NCBI RefSeq assembly: GCF_042646385.1
Contig: NZ_JBHRTO010000001.1
Coordinates: forward strand, 1,054,001-1,118,000
Length of the DNA stretch: 64,000 bases
Reading direction: 5' to 3'
Source: Cypionkella sinensis
Lineage (GTDB): Bacteria > Pseudomonadota > Alphaproteobacteria > Rhodobacterales > Rhodobacteraceae
In this document: positions 24,976-32,130 of the stretch, one piece after another
How the letters are laid out: the number at the start of each line of letters is the position of its first letter
Position numbering within the stretch: the first letter of the stretch is position 1
The notes under the pieces: model-generated
Told to the model about the DNA's origin: nothing
Databases searched by the model: none
Seen by the model: the letters and a program-made list of their open reading frames with translations, nothing else
Made by a program: the position numbers and the translations under genes

Positions 24976-25776
24976 GTGGCAAAGGAATCAATACGAGATG
25001 CGTGGATACTCCAGCAGTTTGAGGACACACAGAAGCTTGCCCACGCGCTGGATCAATTGGGCATTTCTTATTCTTGGCACAAGGTTGTTCCATTCGTCGG
25101 CGCGCTGATACCCGAACCGGAGGTGCATGATCCTCGGGCTGTGGTGATGTTTGGGTCTTATACGCTGTGGCGATATGCGGAATCCAAGGGGCTGACGCCG
25201 GGTGTGTTCCGAATAAAACCATTCGTTCACGAAATGCCTTGGCAGACCTATATGCTCAATGGACCCGACGCTATTTTTCTTACCGTCAGTGACATCGACA
25301 GCAAGTTACCCCAAGCAGATCAACATTGGTTCATCCGCCCCGTCGCAGACAGCAAGGAACAGGCGGGAAGTGTCCGAGCAGTGGCAACAATTCGTGAAAC
25401 CGCGCGCAAGGTCATGGCTCTTGATCCTGACGAAATTCCGAATGGGTCGTTGCGGCCAGACACGCTGATGATGCTGACGCCCCCTGCTCGGATTCTGAAA
25501 GACTGGCGCATATGGATCGTGGACGGCCAAGTCATCACTTATTCGTTGTACAAGGAAGGCGCGAGGGTAACTTACCGTCATGAGATCGACGCGGATGCGC
25601 TTGCCTTCGCGCAAAACATGGCTCGACTGAACCCAGCTTACTCCCCAGCCTATGTGATGGATATTTGTCGGACCGAGGACGGGCTGCGCCTACTAGAGAC
25701 GAACTGTATCAATGCGGCTGGCTTTTACGCCGCTGATTTGGTGCGGTTGGCTGAGGTCATCGACGCAATAGCGTGA
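24976..25776 (+). CDS. ATP-grasp domain protein, R2K clade-like, start uncertain
   Basis: The frame encodes about 266 residues with ATP-grasp features: DPRAVVMFGSYTLWRYAESKGLTPGVF, WFIRPVADSKEQAGSV (phosphate-binding strand), a central KDWRIWIVDGQVITYSLYKEG strand and the magnesium-binding C-terminus YVMDICRTEDGLRLLETNCINAAGFY. The family ligates carboxylates to amines. R2K-clade members are small single-domain forms of unknown substrate. No ATG fits the start: GTG at 24976 and TTG at 24937 are in frame without good ribosome sites. An ATG at 24998 behind AAAGGA is one frame off, which suggests a one-base change near the start. Base use is less GC-rich than the neighbours, hinting at transfer. 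Confidence 0.65.
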   Translation: MAKESIRDAWILQQFEDTQKLAHALDQLGISYSWHKVVPFVGALIPEPEVHDPRAVVMFGSYTLWRYAESKGLTPGVFRIKPFVHEMPWQTYMLNGPDAIFLTVSDIDSKLPQADQHWFIRPVADSKEQAGSVRAVATIRETARKVMALDPDEIPNGSLRPDTLMMLTPPARILKDWRIWIVDGQVITYSLYKEGARVTYRHEIDADALAFAQNMARLNPAYSPAYVMDICRTEDGLRLLETNCINAAGFYAADLVRLAEVIDAIA

Positions 25777-25858
25777 CAATTACACATATCAGCCTCGCCA
25801 TTTTGGGCGTTGAGGCGGACGTGGTGGTGTCCTCAGATGTGATGTGCCTTTCGCCGGG

Positions 25859-25890
25859 ATCGTATGGTGGCCAGCGCCGTTCCATACGAT
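25859..25890. repeat. inverted repeat ATCGTATGG-N14-CCATACGAT
   Basis: Perfect 9-bp arms lie about 80 bases after the ATP-grasp gene. It could be a factor-independent hairpin at its 3' end (no T-tract) or an operator for the RNA candidate downstream. Confidence 0.45.
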
Positions 25891-25983
25891 AGCAGGGGCA
25901 ACTAGCCACACAAAATTGACCATCCAGTCAAAGCTATGCGCCCGGCGCATGGCGGCAATGCTGCGGGTGCAGCCTGTTCTTTA

Positions 25984-26099
25984 TTGAGGCAAAACAGCCA
26001 TAGGTATACACACCGCCATGAAGCAGCAGTCGAGTTTACTCTTGTTGCTTCATACCTCCCTGTTGGACTTGGCCGAGCGAAAGCTCGGCCTTTTTTTTT
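25984..26099 (+). ncRNA. candidate small RNA with promoter and strong terminator
   Basis: TTGAGG (25984-25989) and TATACA (26005-26010), 15 bases apart, precede a predicted transcript from about 26017. ATGAAGCA (26018-26025) pairs with TGCTTCAT (26046-26053). A single-stranded linker containing ACCTCCCTG follows, and then a perfect GGCCGAGC-GAAA-GCTCGGCC terminator with nine T (26071-26099). The transcript would be about 82 bases. Further hairpins upstream (25936-25950 and 25960-25973) allow a longer RNA. No coding gene precedes the terminator for 300 bases. Confidence 0.5.
26071..26099 (+). terminator. Rho-independent terminator
   Basis: Perfect 8-bp GC-rich stem, GAAA tetraloop and T9. It is the strongest terminator signal in the 570-base gap before purL. 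Confidence 0.9.
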
Positions 26100-26349
26100 G
26101 ATTTTGGGGACATTTTTTCTAACTGCCCGTCCAGCAAGCAGATTTTTGGCCGCTATGGTGCAAATTGCTGCATGTGCGAGATGGGTGGGGGTAGCGCGTG
26201 GGTTGCGCGGGTGGAAAAGCGATTCGTCGGCGCACGGACAGATGGGGTGGCCTTGCGTGAAATAATTGCGGGAATTTGGCCCCGGCCCTTCCCCTGTTGG
26301 CGCGCTTGGCCTATGACGCGCGCAACTCTCATCATTGTCGGGGATTGTC
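26100..26349. other. purL upstream region
   Basis: This 250-base stretch begins AT-rich and ends GC-rich. It must contain the purL promoter, but no unambiguous -35/-10 pair or riboswitch was recognised. Confidence 0.3.
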
Positions 26350-28509
26350 ATGACCGAACCTGCCATCACGCCTGATCTGATCGCAAAGCATGGCATGAAG
26401 CCGGATGAGTATCAGCGGCTCCTGGACATCATCGGGCGCGAGCCGACCTTCACTGAACTGGGGATTTTCTCGGCGATGTGGAATGAGCATTGCAGCTATA
26501 AATCCTCGAAGAAATGGTTGCGCACGCTGCCGACCACCGGGCCGCAGGTGATCTGTGGGCCCGGCGAGAATGCGGGCGTCGTGGATATTGGCGATGGCCA
26601 AGCGGTGATCTTCAAGATGGAGAGCCATAACCACCCGTCTTATATCGAGCCGCATCAGGGCGCGGCCACCGGCGTGGGCGGGATTTTGCGCGACGTGTTC
26701 ACCATGGGCGCGCGACCGATTGCGGCGATGAACTCGCTGTCGTTCGGCGTGCCGAGCCATCCAAAAACTGCGTATCTGGTGAAGGGCGTGGTTGAAGGCG
26801 TGGGGTCTTATGGCAATGCGTTTGGGGTGCCGACGGTTGGGGGCGAGGTGCGCTTTCACAAATCCTATAACGGCAACTGTCTGGTGAACGCCTTTGCTGC
26901 GGGCTTGGCGGATGCCGACAAGATTTTCTACTCGGTGGCCTCGGGCGTGGGGATGCCGGTGGTTTATTTGGGCGCGAAAACGGGCCGTGATGGCGTGGGC
27001 GGGGCGACGATGGCCAGCGCCGAGTTTGACGATACGATCGAGGAAAAACGCCCGACGGTGCAGGTCGGCGACCCCTTCACCGAAAAGCGGCTGCTGGAGG
27101 CTTGTCTGGAGTTGATGGCCTCGGGCGCAGTGATTTCCATTCAGGATATGGGGGCTGCGGGGCTGACGTGTTCTGCGGTGGAGATGGGCGACAAGGGCGG
27201 TTTGGGGATCAAGCTGCAACTGGATGACGTGCCGCAGCGCGAAACCAATATGACCGCCTATGAGATGATGCTGTCCGAGAGCCAAGAGCGGATGCTGATG
27301 GTTCTGAAGCCAGAACTGGAAGACGTGGCGCGGGCGATTTTCGTCAAATGGGATCTGGATTTCGCGATTGTCGGGGAGACTATTCCCGAAGATCGGTTCC
27401 TGATCCTGCATGGCAATGAGGTGAAGGCGGATCTGCCTTTGTCGAAGCTGTCGTCGTCGGCACCGGAATATGATCGGCCTTGGGTGGAGACTCCGGCGGC
27501 GGCACCCTTGGGTGAGGTGCCTGTGATTGGCGCGATTGCCGGGCTGCGGGCGCTGATTTCCAGCCCGAACTACGCGCAGAAGGCTTGGGTTTACGAGCAG
27601 TATGACAGCATGGTCGGTGCCGATACGGTGGTGGCGCCGGGCGCAGGTGCGGGTGTGGTACGGGTGCATGGCACCGGCAAGGCGCTGGCGTTCACCTCGG
27701 ATGTGACGCCGCGCTATGTCAAGGCGAACCCGTTTGAGGGTGGCAAGCAGGCGGTTGCCGAGGCTTACCGCAACCTGATCGCTGTGGGGGCCAAGCCTCT
27801 GGCTACTACAGACAATCTGAACTTCGGCAACCCGGAAAAGCCCGAGATCATGGGGCAGATGGTGGGGGCGATCAAGGGCATCGGCGCGGCTGTGGCGGCG
27901 CTGGATATGCCGATCGTGTCGGGCAACGTCAGCCTATATAACGAGACCGATGGCTCGGGCATTTTGCCGACGCCGACGATTGGGGCTGTGGGGATTTTGG
28001 CCTCGGTCGATGATTTGATCGCAGGTCGTCCGGTTGCGGGTGACATTGCGCTGGTGGTGGGTGAGACATTTGGCCATCTGGGGCAGTCAGCGCTGCTGGC
28101 TGAGGCGTTCGGGATCGAGGCGGGCGATGCGCCGCGTGTTGATCTGGAAGCCGAACGCGCCAATGGCGATTTCATTCTTGCCAACCGCAAGGCGCTGCGG
28201 GCTTGCACCGATCTGGCCGATGGCGGGCTGGCGCTGGCGGCATTCGAGATGGCTGAGGGCGCGGGCCTCGGGGTGTCGTTGATCGCGGGCGATGTGGCGA
28301 CACTGTTCGGCGAGGATCAGGCGCGCTATCTGGTGGCTGCGGATGAAGCCGGGGCGGCAAAGCTGGAGGCTGCGGCGTTGACCAGTGGCGTCGAGGTGAT
28401 CCGTGTCGGGCGGTTCGGCGGTGATGTGGTGGATTGTGGTGGGGACAAGGCTAGCTTGGCCGAGCTGTCGAACCTCTATCGTGGCGCGTTCGAGAAGGCT
28501 GTTGGCTGA
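26350..28509 (+). CDS. purL: phosphoribosylformylglycinamidine synthase subunit PurL
   Basis: This 719-residue small-type PurL converts FGAR to FGAM in purine synthesis, and works with separate PurS and PurQ subunits that are not in the window. Signature stretches are WNEHCSYKSSKKWL, FKMESHNHPSYIEPHQGAATGVGGILRD, and the second half-domain GNVSLYNETDGSGILPTPTIG. The ATG at 26350 follows GGGGA; an in-frame GTG or ATG further upstream would add five residues. Its stop overlaps the start of the first acetyltransferase gene (TGATG). Confidence 0.96.
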   Translation: MTEPAITPDLIAKHGMKPDEYQRLLDIIGREPTFTELGIFSAMWNEHCSYKSSKKWLRTLPTTGPQVICGPGENAGVVDIGDGQAVIFKMESHNHPSYIEPHQGAATGVGGILRDVFTMGARPIAAMNSLSFGVPSHPKTAYLVKGVVEGVGSYGNAFGVPTVGGEVRFHKSYNGNCLVNAFAAGLADADKIFYSVASGVGMPVVYLGAKTGRDGVGGATMASAEFDDTIEEKRPTVQVGDPFTEKRLLEACLELMASGAVISIQDMGAAGLTCSAVEMGDKGGLGIKLQLDDVPQRETNMTAYEMMLSESQERMLMVLKPELEDVARAIFVKWDLDFAIVGETIPEDRFLILHGNEVKADLPLSKLSSSAPEYDRPWVETPAAAPLGEVPVIGAIAGLRALISSPNYAQKAWVYEQYDSMVGADTVVAPGAGAGVVRVHGTGKALAFTSDVTPRYVKANPFEGGKQAVAEAYRNLIAVGAKPLATTDNLNFGNPEKPEIMGQMVGAIKGIGAAVAALDMPIVSGNVSLYNETDGSGILPTPTIGAVGILASVDDLIAGRPVAGDIALVVGETFGHLGQSALLAEAFGIEAGDAPRVDLEAERANGDFILANRKALRACTDLADGGLALAAFEMAEGAGLGVSLIAGDVATLFGEDQARYLVAADEAGAAKLEAAALTSGVEVIRVGRFGGDVVDCGGDKASLAELSNLYRGAFEKAVG

Positions 28510-28958
28510 TGCTGCGGCCCGCCACGGCGCAAGACCTTGACTTGATCAAGGCGCTTTGGCTGGCTGAGGAACGCTATATCGACCCGCCAGAGCCGCTTCA
28601 GATCGCAGAGGCAGCAGAGGCGGGGCTGCTGTTTGTGTGGCAGTTGGACGATGCGGTTGCAGGCTTTGCAGCGCTGAAGCGCTGGCATCCGGGCGTGTTC
28701 AGTCTGGCGGCGGTTGTCTCGACCAAACCCGGTCAGGGACGCGCCTTGGTGCGGGCAGTGCAGGCGCAGGTGTTTACGGCGCTTGGCGGTCATCGGTTGG
28801 GGTTGGACACGACCTATGACAATGCCAAGGCGCTGCATCTGTTTGAAACCACGGGCTTTATCCGTGAGGGTGTGATGCGTGAGTGCTGGCAGCGCCCGGA
28901 TGGTGAATGGGCCGATTGCATCTTTATGGCTATCCTGAAACGGGACTGGCAACCATGA
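28509..28958 (+). CDS. GNAT family N-acetyltransferase (first of two)
   Basis: This 149-residue GNAT protein begins MLRPATAQDLDLIKALW. The acetyl-CoA-binding region is degenerate: VSTKPGQGRALVRAV stands where a Q/RxxGxG/A loop is expected (QGRALV). The C-terminal beta strands LGLDTTYDNAKALHLFETTGFIREG are typical. The substrate is unknown. It is coupled to purL by TGATG and to the next acetyltransferase by ATGA, so it is read with purL. Confidence 0.75.
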   Translation: MLRPATAQDLDLIKALWLAEERYIDPPEPLQIAEAAEAGLLFVWQLDDAVAGFAALKRWHPGVFSLAAVVSTKPGQGRALVRAVQAQVFTALGGHRLGLDTTYDNAKALHLFETTGFIREGVMRECWQRPDGEWADCIFMAILKRDWQP

Positions 28959-29440
28959 AACTACGCCCTGCCCTGCCTGCCGATTTCGGCTTTATCCGTG
29001 GTCTTGCCGGGCGCGCGGAATACGCGCCTTTCATCACCGATGATGATGAGGCAAAGCTCGCCAGCTATCTGACCGACCCCGCGGCGCGGTTGCTGATCTG
29101 GCAAGACGATCAGGGGCCGCGTGGCTTTGCGCTTTATGCGGTGCCACAAGATGGCGCGGGCGTGGTCGAGTTGCGCAGGCTGGCGCTGGATATGGCCGGA
29201 CGTGGTGAGGGTCAGGCATTTTTGCGCGCGATGATTGATTATGCATTCCAAGAGCTTGCAGCACAAAGGCTGTGGCTGGATGCCTCGGGTGAGAATTTGC
29301 GGGCGCAAGCGGCCTATGCGCGCGCCGGGTTCACGCTGGAAGGCCGCTTGCGCGGGCATTGGTATCGGCCTGCGTTGGGGCGGGTGGTGGATATGATGCT
29401 GTATGGCATGATGCGGGATGAATGGCGGGCGAAACCTTAG
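28955..29440 (+). CDS. GNAT family N-acetyltransferase (second of two)
   Basis: This 161-residue acetyltransferase begins MKLRPALPADFGFIRGLAG. The CoA loop is MAGRGEGQAFLRAMIDYAF and the C-terminal strand is RLWLDASGENLRAQAAYARAGFTLEGRLR, close to the RimJ/RimL branch that acetylates ribosomal proteins or small amines. The ATG at 28955 overlaps the previous stop by ATGA; the upstream in-frame extension lies inside the previous gene. The target is unknown. Confidence 0.85.
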   Translation: MKLRPALPADFGFIRGLAGRAEYAPFITDDDEAKLASYLTDPAARLLIWQDDQGPRGFALYAVPQDGAGVVELRRLALDMAGRGEGQAFLRAMIDYAFQELAAQRLWLDASGENLRAQAAYARAGFTLEGRLRGHWYRPALGRVVDMMLYGMMRDEWRAKP

Positions 29441-29471
29441 GCCCGCCCGCCACATCATTCATCTCTGCGGC

Positions 29472-29738
29472 TTATCGTTGTGGAGTGGCCACGATCAGCG
29501 CAACCAGACGGCGCACCAGTGGCAGCACCAGCAGCAAGGTGGGAAAGGCGATCAGCCAGGACATGCCCCAACTGCGCATCCATTGCGTGGCAAAGCCTGC
29601 CACCGGGCCAAGTGCCATAAGGGTGGCGATGCAAGAGACAACGAAAGTCATCAGGATAGACAGCAGCAAGGGCAGAATGATCGCCGCAAAGCGCGGCGGC
29701 AGTTTGCGAAAGCCAGAGTTGGAGTGAACGTCAGACAC
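29472..29738 (-). CDS. DUF2798 family small membrane protein
   Basis: This short protein has two hydrophobic segments (FAAIILPLLLSILMTFVVSCIATLMAL and WLIAFPTLLLVLPLVRRLVALIV), the two-helix arrangement of DUF2798. The function of the family is unknown. The GTG at 29738 (88 residues) follows AAAGGGA with seven bases spacing. An ATG at 29765 adds nine residues but has no ribosome site. Confidence 0.75.
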   Translation of the reverse strand: MSDVHSNSGFRKLPPRFAAIILPLLLSILMTFVVSCIATLMALGPVAGFATQWMRSWGMSWLIAFPTLLLVLPLVRRLVALIVATPQR

Positions 29739-29951
29739 AGGATATTCCCTTTGCACAATGCCCATATCGGGGCCAAAGCCGCCAATCTTGGGACATGATG
29801 CGTTGCCTGACGTCAGACGCTTACGGTCGGTTTCCCGACACGGTTTAAATGCCCAGAGGCGGCGCAGATGTCAAGCGCCCGGCGCAGATTGGCCCCTTGC
29901 AGCGCCCCTGCCCCGGCCTTACATTTGGGGCAATATATTCAGGAGTGCGCA

Positions 29952-30188
29952 ATGGCCATCGAAGCCCATGAGATTGAAGCCTTGATCCGCGCGGCCTTTC
30001 CTGCCGCCAAGATCACCGTGCAGGGCGACGATGGCGCGCATTTCTCGGCCGAGGTGATTGATGCAAGCTTCAAGGGGATGAACAGGGTGCAACAACAGCG
30101 CGCGGTTTATGCCAGTTTGAAGGGCAAGATGGATGGGCCGAGTGGCGCACTGCATGCGCTGGCGCTGACGACGAAAGCTGCGGAGTGA
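29952..30188 (+). CDS. bolA: BolA family protein
   Basis: This 78-residue protein of the BolA/IbaG group has the single-domain fold with ITVQGDDGAHFSAEVIDASFKGMNRVQQQRAVYASLKGKM. BolA proteins pair with CGFS glutaredoxins to bind a shared [2Fe-2S] cluster, and such a glutaredoxin gene follows 70 bases downstream. The ATG at 29952 has AGGAG eight bases upstream; the upstream extension in frame is not part of the family. Confidence 0.93.
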   Translation: MAIEAHEIEALIRAAFPAAKITVQGDDGAHFSAEVIDASFKGMNRVQQQRAVYASLKGKMDGPSGALHALALTTKAAE

Positions 30189-30258
30189 AGTTTGAAATGG
30201 CTGTTGTTGACAGTCTTTTGTCGATGAAGTCGGCAAGTAACAATGAAGGATGTCGGGC

Positions 30259-30621
30259 ATGACTGCTCTGGATACGATCAAAGACACTGTAACGAAAAAC
30301 GACGTGGTGCTGTTCATGAAGGGCAGCAAGATGATGCCGCAATGCGGGTTCTCGTCGAAGGTGGCGGGGATTTTGAATTATTTGGGCGTCGAATACACCG
30401 ATGTGAATGTGCTGGCGGATGCGGAAATCCGGCAGGGGATCAAGGAATTCTCGGATTGGCCAACGATTCCGCAGCTTTACGTCAAGGGCGAGTTCATCGG
30501 TGGCTGCGACATTGCCATCGAGATGACGCTGTCGGGCGAGTTGGATACGCTGCTGGAGACGAATGGCGTGGCGTTTGACAAGGCGGCAGCGGACAAGATC
30601 CGCGAAGCCAACGCTGGCTGA
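30259..30621 (+). CDS. grxD: monothiol glutaredoxin, Grx4/GrxD type
   Basis: This 120-residue CGFS glutaredoxin has the active-site motif MMPQCGFSSKV (about residue 30) plus the glutathione-site WPTIPQLYVKGEFIGGCDI. Such proteins carry or deliver [2Fe-2S] clusters and report iron status with BolA partners, which is encoded next door. The ATG at 30259 is preferred because GAAGGA lies eight bases upstream; an ATG at 30250 adds three residues. Confidence 0.95.
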   Translation: MTALDTIKDTVTKNDVVLFMKGSKMMPQCGFSSKVAGILNYLGVEYTDVNVLADAEIRQGIKEFSDWPTIPQLYVKGEFIGGCDIAIEMTLSGELDTLLETNGVAFDKAAADKIREANAG

Positions 30622-30630
30622 TCTGGTGGA

Positions 30631-30648
30631 GCGGGGGCCAGCCCCCGC
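30631..30648. terminator. GC-rich hairpin between grxD and mliC genes
   Basis: GCGGGGGC-CA-GCCCCCGC follows grxD at once. It is a strong hairpin without a T-tract, between convergent genes, in a composition common to Rhodobacteraceae gene ends. Confidence 0.5.
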
Positions 30649-30715
30649 GCCCCCGGGATATTTAAGGACAGATTAAAGCAAATTTTAATCAAATGCCGTG
30701 TGGTTTGGCGTTTGA

Positions 30716-31051
30716 TTATTGGGCTTTGCAATCTTCGTACAGCACGGTTTCCTTGCCGCCTTTGGTGCCGTCTTTCCAATAAAGTGTGCCGGTATCGCCC
30801 TTTGTCCACCAGACGTAATTCGAGCCATCCGACGGCCAGCCATAGCGCGCGCCCGAGGCGGATTCTTCGACCAGCAGGTTCACGGTTTCGCCGTTGACGG
30901 TGAGTTTCACATCGTCATTGCTTCCATAAACTGCGCTGAGTTTCGCGCCGTCTGCGCAAAGATAGCGCGTTGTGCCATCGGCCGTGACCGGCGCCTCGCC
31001 TTGTGGCGTGCAGGCAGTGAGGCCGAGCAACACGGCAGACAGGCGCATCAT
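30716..31051 (-). CDS. MliC-like lipoprotein (lysozyme inhibitor family)
   Basis: This 111-residue protein has a short lipoprotein signal with lipobox LTAC-T (Cys14). The mature beta-barrel domain, with TRYLCADGAKLSAVYGSNDDVKLTVNGETVNLL and ASGARYGWPSDGSNYVWWTKGDTGTLYW, is typical of MliC/COG3895. Family members inhibit c-type lysozyme at the outer membrane. Two cysteines of the mature part could pair. The start overlaps the zapA stop (ATGATG), so it is the last gene of that operon. Confidence 0.8.
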   Translation of the reverse strand: MMRLSAVLLGLTACTPQGEAPVTADGTTRYLCADGAKLSAVYGSNDDVKLTVNGETVNLLVEESASGARYGWPSDGSNYVWWTKGDTGTLYWKDGTKGGKETVLYEDCKAQ

Positions 31052-31419
31052 TGCAGGCGATCCTCGATAGACGCGGCCATCGCTTCGGCGCGGGCGGCGA
31101 TTTCGGCGAGGGTTTCGCGCAGGCCTGGGGGAACAACGGCGACTTCGATCTTTTCACGCTCGGGCTGCGGGCGGGCTTCGATCTCGGCCAGTTTCAGTTT
31201 GAGCTGGCGGTTTTCATCCTCGATTGCGGCGGTTTTGTCTGCCAGCATCAGGCCTGCCATCAGCAGCATCCGCGATTCCGGCAAACGGCCCATTTGCGCG
31301 ACCAGCGGGGCCGCTTCGGCGTCGAGCATCGCGGCAGCGCCGCGCAGGAAATGCTCCTCGCCCGGTTGGCAAGAGACGGTGAAATTGCGCCCGCCGATGG
31401 AGATTTCGATATCAGGCAT
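31048..31419 (-). CDS. zapA: cell division protein ZapA
   Basis: This 123-residue protein has the ZapA head domain (MPDIEISIGGRNFTVSCQPGEEHFLRGAAAMLD) and a central coiled coil (about residues 60-90, AAIEDENRQLKLKLAEIEAR). ZapA bundles FtsZ filaments at the Z-ring. The start lies eight bases inside the upstream coiled-coil gene, so the two are translationally coupled and may act together. Confidence 0.88.
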   Translation of the reverse strand: MPDIEISIGGRNFTVSCQPGEEHFLRGAAAMLDAEAAPLVAQMGRLPESRMLLMAGLMLADKTAAIEDENRQLKLKLAEIEARPQPEREKIEVAVVPPGLRETLAEIAARAEAMAASIEDRLQ

Positions 31420-31921
31420 TGGCGGCGGCCTCCTCGATCAGCGGGTTCAGGGCGGCGATGATGTCGGACAATTCTTCGGCCTCGGCGGCGCGGGCGGCGC
31501 GCAGGGCGTCGAGTTCGGTCAGCATGGCGTGGTTGATATGCTCAGGCTCGGTCACGCCCAATTCGGCGACATCGCGCAGGGCGGCGAGTTCTGCGTTCAG
31601 CGTGGCGGTGCTGTTGCGCAAAAGCTCTAACTCATCGGCCTGGGCTGCGACTTGCGCATTGAGGGCGGAAATCTTTTCGGTCAGGGCGGCTTTCGCGGCT
31701 TCGTCCTTTTGATGCACGGCACGCAGGCGTTCTTGCAGTTGCGCGTTGAGCATGCGTTCTTCGTCAAGTTTTTCGTTCAGCACCGCGAAATCGCTTTCGG
31801 GCAGCATCGCGGTGGGATTGTCGGACGGCATGGGCACGGCGGCGGCAAGGCTTTCCACCCCGCGCCCGATGCGGGCCATGGCGGCGGTGATGCGCCGCTC
31901 CAGCTCTGCGATATCCTGCAT
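31412..31921 (-). CDS. coiled-coil protein upstream of zapA
   Basis: This 169-residue soluble protein is mostly predicted coiled coil (about residues 45-150, heptad-rich with LNEKLDEERMLNAQLQERL and ALNAQVAAQADELELLRN). It has no signal peptide and no named domain. Its position directly ahead of zapA, with overlapping reading frames, suggests a cell-division partner, possibly playing the part that ZapB plays in enterobacteria. This is context-based only. Confidence 0.7.
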   Translation of the reverse strand: MQDIAELERRITAAMARIGRGVESLAAAVPMPSDNPTAMLPESDFAVLNEKLDEERMLNAQLQERLRAVHQKDEAAKAALTEKISALNAQVAAQADELELLRNSTATLNAELAALRDVAELGVTEPEHINHAMLTELDALRAARAAEAEELSDIIAALNPLIEEAAANA

Positions 31922-32130
31922 GGGTGTTGGCCCTTTCTGTTTCTTCAGCGCTTGCCCTGCCCCATCGCATGCCGCGAATCGGCAAAGCCCGCGTTTCGGT
32001 TGATCTTAGCGGCTTGGCGCGGGGCCGTCTTGTCTTTTGCGTCCAAGGCCTTGCGGGGCGCGCTTGATCTTGCCGCACGGGCTGTTATGCAGCTTTCAGC
32101 CCACCCAATTTCATTGACAGGACATCAGCC

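Noticed and set aside
26018..26101. A 27-codon frame starting at ATG inside the small-RNA candidate
   Set aside because: It has no ribosome site and its last codons are the terminator T-tract; the base pairing explains the sequence better.
30662..30676. A second TTAA-N7-TTAA (CtrA-like) match
   Set aside because: It lies between the 3' ends of two convergent genes in an AT-rich tract, so there is no promoter for CtrA to act on.
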